64,000 nt of DNA. Origin: Candidatus Korobacter versatilis (GTDB lineage Bacteria; Acidobacteriota; Terriglobia; Terriglobales; Acidobacteriaceae). Position 1 is the stretch's first letter, and the number at the start of each line of letters is the position of its first letter. The position numbers and the translations under genes are program-made. The notes beneath the pieces were generated by a model. That model was not told where the DNA came from. It saw nothing but the letters and a program-made list of their open reading frames with translations, and ran no database searches. Below, in pieces: positions 19,335-27,341 of the stretch. Location: positions 28,121-92,120 of the forward strand of contig JACPNR010000005.1 of assembly GCA_016185395.1 (NCBI GenBank), given 5' to 3'.

Positions 19335-19613
19335 CTAGCTGGCGGGAGGGGTCCCTGCCCCGAACAGGCGTCGCGCCATCCAGACGGGCGCCATCACGAT
19401 GGCGGCCGGATTGGTCACGGTGGCGGGCTGGTTCCCTTCGACCATGTGCCCGACCCAGGCCAGCGCAAACGCTGCCGGAACGAGCAGCAGCGCCGCCACC
19501 CAATGGAACCAGACGACCACCAGCGCGGAGAAGCCAAGCGGGATGGCCAGCATATGAAGCGCGCGGTTGACGGGATGCTTGTGCTCGTTGTCGTACTGCG
19601 AGTACAGGCTCAT
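19335..19613 (-). CDS. Mpo1-like (DUF962) membrane protein
   Basis: 92 residues with two hydrophobic segments. The conserved polar motifs are present: YDNEHKHPVNRALHMLAIP near the N-terminus and GHMVEGNQPA near the C-terminus. In yeast Mpo1 these histidines serve an iron-dependent 2-hydroxy fatty acid dioxygenase that removes one carbon in alpha-oxidation. Whether this short bacterial member has that activity is inference. Fatty-acid genes lie nearby. Confidence 0.85.
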   Translation of the reverse strand: MSLYSQYDNEHKHPVNRALHMLAIPLGFSALVVVWFHWVAALLLVPAAFALAWVGHMVEGNQPATVTNPAAIVMAPVWMARRLFGAGTPPAS

Positions 19614-19694
19614 AGCTGCGGATCTCCTGGCGGAAGAGGTCCTTCAAAAAGCGTGCGTAGTGTACGGGAACGGCGGAAGGCACGTCTATCGTGG

Positions 19695-20756
19695 TCATGC
19701 TTGGCCCAGTGTGCGGCAGATGCCGGCCACGATCTCGACGGCGCGCTCGCAGGCGGCGCGGTCCACATCCATGTGGGTGAGCATGCGGAGTCTCTGCGCG
19801 GAGATCGGCCCGGCCAACAGGCCCTTCTCTTTAAGACGGCGCGAGAACTCGGCCGCCGTCATCCGCTTGGGGTCGACTTCCATCACGACGATGTTCGTCT
19901 GCACCGTCTTCATGTCGATGCTGAGGCCAGGGAGCTTGGCGATGCCCTCGGCGAGCACGCGCGCGTTGGCGTGATCTTCGGCCAGACGCGCCGGCATCTT
20001 TTCGAGCGCGATCAACCCCGCGGCCGCGAGGATGCCCGCCTGGCGCATCCCGCCGCCGAGCGCTTTGCGCGTGGCGCGGGCCCGCGCGATGAAGTCCTTG
20101 GTCCCGAGAAGTAACGACCCGACCGGCGCGCCCAGTCCCTTCGACAGGCAGAACATCAGGGAATCGAACTTGGCGGTCAGCTCGCGCACCGGCTTCCCCA
20201 GCGCCGTGGCCGCATTGAAGATGCGCGCACCATCGAGGTGCACGGGCAGTCCGAGTTCGTGCGCGCGGTCGCATATGTCGTTGGCGACCTCCGGCGGGTA
20301 CACCGTGCCGCCGGCCATGTTGTGCGTGTTCTCGAGCGCGATCAGGCCGGTGCGCGAGACGTAATAGATGTCTGGGCGGATGCGCTGCTGGATCGCCGCC
20401 CACGTGAGGATGCCGCGGTCGCCGGCGATGGTGCGCGGGATGCAGCCGGAGAACCAGCCCAGCATCGCCATCTCGTAATCCACGATGTGCGCGCGCTCTT
20501 CGCAGATGATCTCTTCGCCCGGCGCGGTGTGCAGCTTGATGGCGATCTGGTTCGCCATGGTGCCGCTGGGAACGAAGATGGCCGCCTCGCGCCCGAAGAC
20601 CTCCGCGGCGCGCTGCTCTAGTTGGTTGATGGTGGGATCTTCGCCGTAGACGTCGTCGCCTACTTCGGCCTCGGCCATGGCGCGCCGCATCTCCGCCGTG
20701 GGCTTGGTGACGGTGTCGGAGCGCAGGTCGATCACGGATTCAGCGGACTTGGGCAT
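19695..20756 (-). CDS. ltaE: Low-specificity L-threonine aldolase
   Basis: 353 residues from the ATG at 20756 ([15 protein letters not shown]). A PLP fold-type I enzyme that cleaves L-threonine or allo-threonine to glycine and acetaldehyde. Diagnostic segments are [21 protein letters not shown], the Asp-containing [11 protein letters not shown] and the Schiff-base Lys206 in [12 protein letters not shown]. Five nt separate it from hemW upstream, so cotranscription is likely. An upstream in-frame start at 20813 would overlap hemW and adds an arginine-rich non-family stretch. Confidence 0.94.
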   Translation of the reverse strand: MPKSAESVIDLRSDTVTKPTAEMRRAMAEAEVGDDVYGEDPTINQLEQRAAEVFGREAAIFVPSGTMANQIAIKLHTAPGEEIICEERAHIVDYEMAMLGWFSGCIPRTIAGDRGILTWAAIQQRIRPDIYYVSRTGLIALENTHNMAGGTVYPPEVANDICDRAHELGLPVHLDGARIFNAATALGKPVRELTAKFDSLMFCLSKGLGAPVGSLLLGTKDFIARARATRKALGGGMRQAGILAAAGLIALEKMPARLAEDHANARVLAEGIAKLPGLSIDMKTVQTNIVVMEVDPKRMTAAEFSRRLKEKGLLAGPISAQRLRMLTHMDVDRAACERAVEIVAGICRTLGQA

Positions 20757-20760
20757 GGGT

Positions 20761-21975
20761 CTAAGGCGAGGCCGCCGTGGGCACCGCACCCGCCGGTGCT
20801 CCCTCGGTTGCAAGGAATCGTTCGAACACTTCGTTCGAGACCATGCGGCCGCGCGGACTGAGCGCGAAACGGCCGGCAGTCTTGACGAGCAGGCCGTCTT
20901 CCATGAGCTCGCGCAGCACGGGCTCGAGACGCATCAACCTTGCCGGGCCGAACTCCATCCGCAGCTCCCTGAGGTCGATGCCGCGATTCAGCCGCAAGCC
21001 GAGGAAGAACGCCTCTTCGAGCGCCTGCTCCTCGCTCACCGGCGTCACGCTCACGGGCCCACCGCGCGTGTATTCCTCGAGATTGTCGGCCGTCGAGAAC
21101 CGCACTGCGCCCGCGCCCGCGTGCAGCATCGACGCCGCGTCCACGCCGAACCCCAGATAGGGCTGCCGCAGCCAATATTTCAGGTTGTGTCGCGACTCGT
21201 GGCCCGGACGCGCGAAGTTCGAGATCTCATACTGCGGGATGCCGGCGGCGCCGAAGACCGCGCACGCCTCTTCGTAGAATGCCGCCGTGGTGTCTTCGTC
21301 GGGGACAAAGTGCGCGTGATAGCGCGTGCCGCCGGCGATGAGTTCGCGCCCCAGGCGCGAGTCGTCGTCGACCTCGAGCATGTAGACGCTGGCGTGCGGC
21401 GCGCCGCTGGCGACCACCTCGGCCAGCGAACGGCGCCAGCTTTCCGGGGTCTGGTGTGGCAGGCCGGCGATGAGGTCGAGGTTGAGCTCCGTGATCCCGG
21501 CGGCGCGGAGCCGCTCGATATCGCGCAGCGCGATGTCGCGCGTGTGCAGCCGGCCGACCGCGCGGGACTCTTTGTCCACGAACGACTGCACGCCCAGGCT
21601 CACGCGATTCACGCCGCAGCGCAGCAGCGAAGCGACGATCTGGTCGCTGACCGTTCCCGGGGCGCACTCGACGGTGATCTCGGCATCCGGTGCGACGTTG
21701 AACCGTGACCGCACCGCCGCGAAGATCTTCTCGAGCTGTTCGGGGGCGAGGACGGACGGCGTGCCACCACCGAGGTAGATGGAATCAGCCGCGCGTCCCA
21801 AGATCCCGCCCGTCTCTTCCGCCATGCGCTCCGCAGCGGCAACATCCGCGCACACGCGCGCGACGTACTCATCGAAGCGGGCTTGCGAGAACACGTCGGA
21901 GGCGAAGTTGCAGAACGAGCACTTCGTGCGGCAGAACGGCACCGAGATGTAGACGCCGATGGGCACGGCATTCAT
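20761..21975 (-). CDS. hemW: Radical SAM heme chaperone HemW
   Basis: 404 residues. The radical-SAM cluster is CRTKCSFC (Cys15, Cys19, Cys22), followed by [10 protein letters not shown]. The C-terminal part contains the HemW winged-helix segment. The start [10 protein letters not shown] fits the family, including the extra context that distinguishes it from coproporphyrinogen dehydrogenase HemN. HemW inserts heme into respiratory enzymes. This chromosome encodes heme-dependent respiration at 54.7 kb, but there is no direct link. Confidence 0.9.
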   Translation of the reverse strand: MNAVPIGVYISVPFCRTKCSFCNFASDVFSQARFDEYVARVCADVAAAERMAEETGGILGRAADSIYLGGGTPSVLAPEQLEKIFAAVRSRFNVAPDAEITVECAPGTVSDQIVASLLRCGVNRVSLGVQSFVDKESRAVGRLHTRDIALRDIERLRAAGITELNLDLIAGLPHQTPESWRRSLAEVVASGAPHASVYMLEVDDDSRLGRELIAGGTRYHAHFVPDEDTTAAFYEEACAVFGAAGIPQYEISNFARPGHESRHNLKYWLRQPYLGFGVDAASMLHAGAGAVRFSTADNLEEYTRGGPVSVTPVSEEQALEEAFFLGLRLNRGIDLRELRMEFGPARLMRLEPVLRELMEDGLLVKTAGRFALSPRGRMVSNEVFERFLATEGAPAGAVPTAASP

Positions 21976-22067
21976 TCTACTGGTCGGACCGCCACAGACC
22001 CAGGCGGCCCCCGATACATCCCTTATGTTGAGAACAAAGAAGTTACGATGCCGGGAGGGGTGGGCCG

Positions 22068-22235
22068 TTGACGTATCCCGTAGGTTCCAGTGCGGTCCTT
22101 AATGGAATCAATGAGTTACAAGCAAAAGTCCGTCGAGATCTGACGGATATCCGTGGGACATCCGTCGCCCTTCTATCTCTTATAGTTATGCGAGAATCAG
22201 AAGACATACCTGTAAATAGCGCAGCGGGAGGTTAA
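22068..22235 (+). CDS. Possible 55-residue small protein
   Basis: In the 360-nt gap between hemW and the KAS gene, a TTG at 22068 follows a GGGAGGGG ribosome-binding site at good spacing and opens a 55-codon frame ending with TAA at 22235. The product would have a helical segment (NGINELQAKVRRDLTDI) then a hydrophobic run. Base composition is lower in GC than the flanks. No family is recognised and chance cannot be excluded. Confidence 0.3.
   Translation: MTYPVGSSAVLNGINELQAKVRRDLTDIRGTSVALLSLIVMRESEDIPVNSAAGG
22143..22166. promoter_or_regulatory. Palindrome in the hemW-KAS intergenic region
   Basis: ACGGATATCCGT at 22143-22154 is a perfect 12-bp palindrome, and ATCCGTC recurs 6 nt later, ending at 22166. 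It sits in the only gap over 300 nt in this part of the window, inside the possible small frame at 22068-22235. It could be an operator or part of an RNA hairpin. No promoter with both boxes stands out around it. Confidence 0.35.
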
Positions 22236-22335
22236 AGTCAAGGGAATTATTCGCTTTTTATTCGTATTGATTGTGAACAACGAAGGGATGGCCGGCGCGA
22301 TGGGGTCCGGCTCACCCGGCCACTCGTCTAATAGA

Positions 22336-23598
22336 ATGACCAAGTCCCCCCTTATGACCCACCGCGTCGTTATCACCGGCATGGGCTCGCTCTCCCCGAA
22401 CGGCGTTGGCAACGAGGCCTTTTGCCGCGCGCTGCTGGCCGGCACGAGCGGCGTCCGGCGCGTCACGCGTTTCGACGCCAGCGACCTGCCGGTGCAGATC
22501 GCGGGCGAAGTGGATTTCGACGAGGCGCAGTTCTACGACCCGCGGGAGCGCAAGCACGTTTCGCGCGTCGTTCCCATGGCCATCGCCGCCGCGACGGAAG
22601 CGCTGCGCGAGGCGGGCCTCGAGTGGGAGGCGATGTCGCAAGCGGAGAAGCGCGCGATCGGAGTCATCCTTGGGTCGGGCGGGGGCGCGCAGGAGTTCAG
22701 CGAGGAGCAGTACCGGCTGTGGATGGCGGGGCAGATCAAGAAGGTCTCGCTCTTCTCGATCCCCAGCGGCACGATGGGAACGCTGTCGTCGGAAGTCTCG
22801 ATGCGCTTCGGCTTCCGCGGGCCGAGCCACGTGGTCAGCACGGGCTGCACTTCGTCCACTGACGCGCTCGGGTACGCCTTCGATCAGATACGCCACGGAC
22901 GCATCCCCGCCATGCTCGCCGGCGGCGTGGATGCGCCCATCGCGCCCGGCATCATGAAGGGCTTCACGCTGATGCGCATCATGACGCCGAGCTGGAACCA
23001 CGCGCCGGGGCGCGCCTCGCGTCCGTTCTCCGCCGACCGCGACGGCTTCGTCGTGGCCGAGGGCGCCTGGATGTTCGTGTTCGAGGCCTATGACCGAGCG
23101 AAAGCACGGGGCGCGAAGATACTGGCCGAGATGGCCGGTTACGGCTCGACCTGCGAGGCGTTCCATCGCGTGCGCCTGGAAGAGTGTGGCGAAGAGCCCG
23201 CCCGCGCCATCGCGATGGCGATGCAGGACGCGGGCATCACCAACGACCAGGTGGACTACGTGAACCTGCACGGCACGTCCACGCAGCTCAACGACCGCAT
23301 CGAGACGCGGGCGCTCAAGCTCGTGCTCAACAGTCGCGCCGCCAAGACGCCGATGTCCGCGCTGAAGTCACAGATCGGCCATCCGCAAGGCGCGTCCGGC
23401 GCCGCGGGCGTAGCGGCCACGCTCATCGCCATGCACCACGGCCAGCTCCCGCCCACCATCAATATCGAGAAAGCCGATCTCGAGTGCGACCTCGACTACG
23501 TCCCCACCGCCGGACGCAAGCACGCGATCGAGCACGCGGTGTGCAATTGCATCGCTTTCGGCTCGAAGAACTCTGCGCTGGTACTGAAAAAGGTGTAA
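22336..23598 (+). CDS. Beta-ketoacyl-ACP synthase II-like condensing enzyme
   Basis: Thiolase-fold KAS of about 414-420 residues. The start is the ATG at 22336 or the ATG at 22354 (MTHRVVITGMG). The triad is Cys165 (numbered from 22354) in STGCTSSTDA, His in NLHGTSTQLND and His in SQIGHPQGASGAAG with the preceding Lys. It condenses malonyl-ACP with an acyl chain. The departure from the usual FabF wording (THGTST, SMTGH) suggests a specialised KAS instead of the housekeeping FabF. No acyl-carrier protein gene is adjacent. Confidence 0.9.
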   Translation: MTKSPLMTHRVVITGMGSLSPNGVGNEAFCRALLAGTSGVRRVTRFDASDLPVQIAGEVDFDEAQFYDPRERKHVSRVVPMAIAAATEALREAGLEWEAMSQAEKRAIGVILGSGGGAQEFSEEQYRLWMAGQIKKVSLFSIPSGTMGTLSSEVSMRFGFRGPSHVVSTGCTSSTDALGYAFDQIRHGRIPAMLAGGVDAPIAPGIMKGFTLMRIMTPSWNHAPGRASRPFSADRDGFVVAEGAWMFVFEAYDRAKARGAKILAEMAGYGSTCEAFHRVRLEECGEEPARAIAMAMQDAGITNDQVDYVNLHGTSTQLNDRIETRALKLVLNSRAAKTPMSALKSQIGHPQGASGAAGVAATLIAMHHGQLPPTINIEKADLECDLDYVPTAGRKHAIEHAVCNCIAFGSKNSALVLKKV

Positions 23599-23599
23599 T

Positions 23600-23615
23600 G
23601 TATTACATGTAATAC
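23600..23615. promoter_or_regulatory. 16-bp palindrome, likely operator of the toxin-antitoxin genes
   Basis: GTATTACATGTAATAC is a perfect palindrome, directly after the KAS stop codon and 12 nt before the antitoxin GTG. Ribbon-helix-helix antitoxins bind such sites to repress their own operon, so this is the natural autoregulatory operator. That function is inferred. Confidence 0.65.
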
Positions 23616-23627
23616 GGAGGTTCAGGA

Positions 23628-23846
23628 GTGCTAACCGTCCGACTCACACCCGAACTCGAGAAGCGACTCGCGCGGCTGAGCAAGCGCACCGGCCGCGCCA
23701 AGGCCTACTATGTGAAGCGCGCATTAGCAGAGTTCCTTGACGAGCAAGAAGACTACGCGATCGCCATGTCCAGGCTGGAAGACGAGCTTCCCTCTATCCC
23801 ACTCAAAGAGGTAGTCAAGCGACTTGGCCTGGACCGTACGAGTTGA
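23628..23846 (+). CDS. Ribbon-helix-helix antitoxin (RelB/DUF6290-like)
   Basis: 72 residues with GTG start preceded by CGGAGG and AGGAG. The N-terminus MLTVRLTPELEKRLARL forms the RHH beta strand and helix, followed by the Tyr-rich YYVKRALAEFLDEQEDY and an acidic C-terminal tail that would wrap the toxin. It overlaps the toxin gene by 23 nt, antitoxin first, as expected for a type II module. A perfect palindrome lies just upstream. Confidence 0.88.
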   Translation: MLTVRLTPELEKRLARLSKRTGRAKAYYVKRALAEFLDEQEDYAIAMSRLEDELPSIPLKEVVKRLGLDRTS

Positions 23847-24090
23847 GCCGCGCGCCCTGCGTGAGCTGGAAAGACTTGACCGTAGCGCGCAGGTCCGCAT
23901 CTTGCGGTTCCTGAAGGAGCGCGTGGAGGGCAGCTCTGATCCACGCAGCAGCGGGAAGCCCGTGCGCGGCGAACTCGGTGAGCTTTGGCGCTACCGACTT
24001 GGCGACTACCGGATCGTCTGCCGCCTGGAAGACAAGATCCTGGTCGTGTTCGTTCTTCGTGTGGCGCATCGGAGGGACATCTATCGATAA
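23824..24090 (+). CDS. RelE/ParE-family toxin
   Basis: 88 residues with probable TTG start inside the end of the antitoxin gene. The RelE/ParE fold is indicated by the early EPRALRELERLD helix and the C-terminal strands with LWRYRLGDYRIVCRLED and VLRVAHRRDIY. Arg and His residues in these strands resemble RelE-type mRNA interferases that cut on the ribosome. A ParE-like gyrase poison cannot be excluded. Module is complete and apparently intact. Confidence 0.87.
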   Translation: MAWTVRVEPRALRELERLDRSAQVRILRFLKERVEGSSDPRSSGKPVRGELGELWRYRLGDYRIVCRLEDKILVVFVLRVAHRRDIYR

Positions 24091-24149
24091 GCTCCAACGT
24101 TCCGCATCCGAACGCCCCGTTCCCGCGTCTGTAGAATGGTCACTGACGC

Positions 24150-26051
24150 ATGGCAGACGCCCACGAAGAGGAAGTACTCGGAAAAGCATATGACGCGCGG
24201 CTGATGAAGCGGCTGCTCGGCTACTTGCGTCCGTACAAACTGCAGACGGCCATCGCGCTTGGTTCCATCGTGCTCAAGGCCCTCGCCGACATCCTTGGGC
24301 CGGTGCTGACCATGGTCGCCATCGACCGCTACCTCGCGGGACAGGCCGGCACCGGGGGCGCGTATCGCTTGGCGTATTCCCTGCTTTCCGGCCGGCTCAG
24401 CCCGGACGCGTACACCGGCATCGCGCAGATCGGCGGGGTCTACATCGGACTGCTCGCCTTCAGCTTCGTGGTGGAGTACGGGCAGACCTACTACATGCAG
24501 TGGGTGGGGCAGATGGCGATGTTCGACCTGCGCGCCGAGATCTTCCGCCACCTGCAGCGCATGCACGTGGGCTTCTACGACCGCAATCCGGTGGGACGCC
24601 TGGTGACGCGCGTGACCACGGACGTGGACGCGCTGAACGAGATGTTCACCGCCGGCGTAGTCTCGATCTTCGAAGACATTTTCGTGCTCGCCGGGATCAT
24701 CGCCATCATGCTCGGGATCGATTGGCGCCTGGCGCTCATCACGCTGTGCGTGGTACCGCTCATCCTGGGCGCGACCCTGGTGTTCCGCAAGTTCGTGCGC
24801 GATAGCTACCGGCGCATCCGCACCGCGATCGCGCGCATCAACGCCTACCTTCAGGAACATGTGAGCGGCATCGTGGTGCTGCAGCTTTTCAATCGCGAGG
24901 AGCGCTCGTTCGACGAGTTCGAGAAGGTCAACCGGGCGCACATGGACGCGTACAAAGACGCGATCCTCGCCCACGCCATCTACTATCCGGTCGTCGAGAT
25001 CCTTTCGGCGGTGGCCATTGCGAGCGTGATCTGGTTCGGCGGGATGCGCGTGCTGGTTGGCGCGGCGACCATCGGCGTGGTGGTCGCCTTCATGCAGTAC
25101 GCGCAGCGTTTCTTCCGCCCCATCCAGGACCTGAGCGAGAAGTACAACATCCTGCAGGCGGCGATGGCCTCGAGCGAGCGCGTGTTCAAGCTGCTGGATA
25201 CGCCGGCCGGCATCACGGCACGGCCCGGCGCCCCCCAGCCGGAAGGTCCCGGACGCATCGAGTTCGAGAACGTTTGGTTCGCCTACGGCGATAACAAGGA
25301 GACGGGCGAGCCGGATTGGGTGCTGCGCGACGTGAGCTTCGCCATCGAACCGGGCGAGACCATCGCCATCGTGGGCCACACCGGCGCGGGCAAGACGACC
25401 ATCATTTCGCTGCTGCTGCGTTTCTACGACGTGCAGCGCGGCGCCATCAAGCTCGACGGCGTGGACATCCGCGAGTTCGACCTCACCGCGCTACGGCAGC
25501 GCTCGGGCGTGGTGCTGCAGGACCCGTTCCTCTTCACCGGGACGATTGAGCAGAACATCCGGCTGGGTTCCGCGCACGTCACGGCTGAGCGGGTGGAGCG
25601 GGCGGCGGAACAAGTGAACGTGGCCGAGTTCGTCCGCACGCTGCCCGGCGGATTCCAGGAACCGATGCAGGAGCGCGGCTCCACGCTCTCCACGGGGCAG
25701 AAGCAGCTCATCAGCTTCGCGCGCGCGCTGGCGCACGATCCCAAGCTGCTCGTGCTCGATGAAGCCACGTCGAGCGTGGACACGGAGACGGAGTTCCGCG
25801 TGCGCGACGCGCTCTCGCGCATGGTGGAAGGGCGCACGTCGGTCATCGTGGCGCACCGGCTGTCGACCATCCAGCGCGCCGACAAGATCCTGGTGATGCA
25901 CAAAGGCAAGCTGCGCGAGATGGGCTCGCACCAGGAGCTGCTCGCGCAACGCGGCATCTACTGGAAGCTCTACGAGCTGCAGTACAAGGACCAGGAGCTG
26001 CCGCCACCATCCGCGGTCGCGAGCCCGGACACGGTCAGCGCGGACGACTAG
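24150..26051 (+). CDS. msbA: MsbA-type ABC exporter (fused membrane and ATPase domains)
   Basis: 633 residues: six transmembrane helices (about 30-340) and a C-terminal ATPase. Walker A is GHTGAGKT (about 409-416), the signature is LSTGQ (about 513), Walker B is LLVLDEATSS, and the switch is AHRLST. Position directly upstream of lpxB supports a role in flipping lipid A-core across the inner membrane. The protein also resembles general YheH/LmrA-type multidrug half-transporters, so the substrate is inferred from context. The C-terminal tail is short and polar. Confidence 0.85.
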   Translation: MADAHEEEVLGKAYDARLMKRLLGYLRPYKLQTAIALGSIVLKALADILGPVLTMVAIDRYLAGQAGTGGAYRLAYSLLSGRLSPDAYTGIAQIGGVYIGLLAFSFVVEYGQTYYMQWVGQMAMFDLRAEIFRHLQRMHVGFYDRNPVGRLVTRVTTDVDALNEMFTAGVVSIFEDIFVLAGIIAIMLGIDWRLALITLCVVPLILGATLVFRKFVRDSYRRIRTAIARINAYLQEHVSGIVVLQLFNREERSFDEFEKVNRAHMDAYKDAILAHAIYYPVVEILSAVAIASVIWFGGMRVLVGAATIGVVVAFMQYAQRFFRPIQDLSEKYNILQAAMASSERVFKLLDTPAGITARPGAPQPEGPGRIEFENVWFAYGDNKETGEPDWVLRDVSFAIEPGETIAIVGHTGAGKTTIISLLLRFYDVQRGAIKLDGVDIREFDLTALRQRSGVVLQDPFLFTGTIEQNIRLGSAHVTAERVERAAEQVNVAEFVRTLPGGFQEPMQERGSTLSTGQKQLISFARALAHDPKLLVLDEATSSVDTETEFRVRDALSRMVEGRTSVIVAHRLSTIQRADKILVMHKGKLREMGSHQELLAQRGIYWKLYELQYKDQELPPPSAVASPDTVSADD

Positions 26052-26085
26052 CGCGCCTCGGCTCCGTTACACTTTCTCCGACTCA

Positions 26086-27246
26086 ATGAAACGCATCCTT
26101 ATCTCCGCGGGCGAGGCCTCGGGCGAGCTCTACGCCGTGGGACTCATGCGCGCTCTTAAGCAGCGGATCCCAGACGCCGAGTTTTTCGGCGTGGGCGGCG
26201 AAGCCATGCGCGCGGCGGGATGCGACATCGTGGTGGAGTCGAAGCACCTCTCGGTCGTCGGCATCACGGAGATCGTGTCGCACTTGCCGAAGCTTTACGG
26301 CGAGTTTCGCAAGCTGATCCGCGAAGCCGGGCGGCGCAAGCCGGATGCTGCCATCGTGATCGACTCGCCCGCCTTCAACTTCAAGGTCGCGAAGGAGCTG
26401 CACGCGCGCGGGGTGCCGGTCATCTATTACGTCGCGCCGCAATTGTGGGCTTGGCGCGAGAAGCGCATCGCGCGCTTCCACAAGTGGATCAAGAAGGCGC
26501 TGGTCATCTTTCCGTTTGAAGAGCACTGGTACAAAGACCGCGGGGTGGATGCGGAGTTCGTGGGGCATCCGCTGGCGGAGATGCCGCCGCCGAGCATCAC
26601 GCGGGACCAGTACGCGGCGAAGTACAAGCTCGATGCGAAAAGACAATGGATCGCGCTACTGCCGGGCAGCCGCAAGAAGGAAGTTGGGATGAATCTCCCA
26701 ACCCTACTCGACGTCTCAAGACTGATTCCAAAACTAAATCAGGTGGGCGGCGGCGACCCGCCGGCGCAACTCATGCTGCCGGTAGCGCCCGCCATCGATT
26801 CACCCTGGGTCACGGCGCAACTTGGGAACGGCGCGATTCACCTCGTCGAAGACGCCCCCGCCGCCCTCCACTTCTCGCGCGCTGCGGTGGTCGCCTCCGG
26901 CACCGCCACCGTCCAGGCGGCGCTCGCGGGGACGCCCTTCGTCATCGTCTATCGCGTCTCGCCGCTCACGTGGAAGCTCGGACGCGGCTTGCTCAAAGTC
27001 CCTTACGTCGGGATGCCCAACCTCATCGCCGGACGCCAGATCGTCCCCGAGCTGCTGCAACACGACTTCACGCCGGGGAACGTGGCCAAGGAACTGCGGC
27101 CCTTGCTCGAGGACACGCCCGCGCGTGAGAGAATGGTGCAAGACTTGGCCGAGGTGAAGGAACGTCTGCAGGGAGGCCCTCGCAGCAGCCTTCCGGCAGC
27201 AGAGCGCGCGGCCGAAGCCGTGCTGCGGGCCCTCGGCTGGGCCTAG
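26086..27246 (+). CDS. lpxB: Lipid-A-disaccharide synthase
   Basis: 386 residues, GT-B glycosyltransferase family 19. It joins UDP-2,3-diacylglucosamine and lipid X to give the lipid A disaccharide on the cytoplasmic face. Motifs are the N-terminal ISAGEASGELYAVGLM, the segment GVGGEAMRAAGC, IDSPAFNF, YVAPQLWAWREKR and FVGHPLAE, and the C-terminal sugar-nucleotide region with SGTATVQAALAGTP. It starts 34 nt after msbA, forming a lipid A pair. Confidence 0.96.
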   Translation: MKRILISAGEASGELYAVGLMRALKQRIPDAEFFGVGGEAMRAAGCDIVVESKHLSVVGITEIVSHLPKLYGEFRKLIREAGRRKPDAAIVIDSPAFNFKVAKELHARGVPVIYYVAPQLWAWREKRIARFHKWIKKALVIFPFEEHWYKDRGVDAEFVGHPLAEMPPPSITRDQYAAKYKLDAKRQWIALLPGSRKKEVGMNLPTLLDVSRLIPKLNQVGGGDPPAQLMLPVAPAIDSPWVTAQLGNGAIHLVEDAPAALHFSRAAVVASGTATVQAALAGTPFVIVYRVSPLTWKLGRGLLKVPYVGMPNLIAGRQIVPELLQHDFTPGNVAKELRPLLEDTPARERMVQDLAEVKERLQGGPRSSLPAAERAAEAVLRALGWA

Positions 27247-27341
27247 CGTTCGGCCCGGCACTGCACCAAAAACGCAACAAAGCACCTTTTAGGGCCCTAG
27301 AGCCATCCAACAGACAGTCAGCTATTCTGGAGTCCCAAAGA

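Noticed and set aside
20757..20813. Upstream start for the threonine aldolase
   Set aside because: It would overlap hemW and adds an arginine-rich stretch not found in the family.
24150..26051. Drug exporter instead of MsbA
   Set aside because: Sequence alone cannot separate them, but the adjacent lpxB makes lipid A export the better reading; kept with lower certainty.
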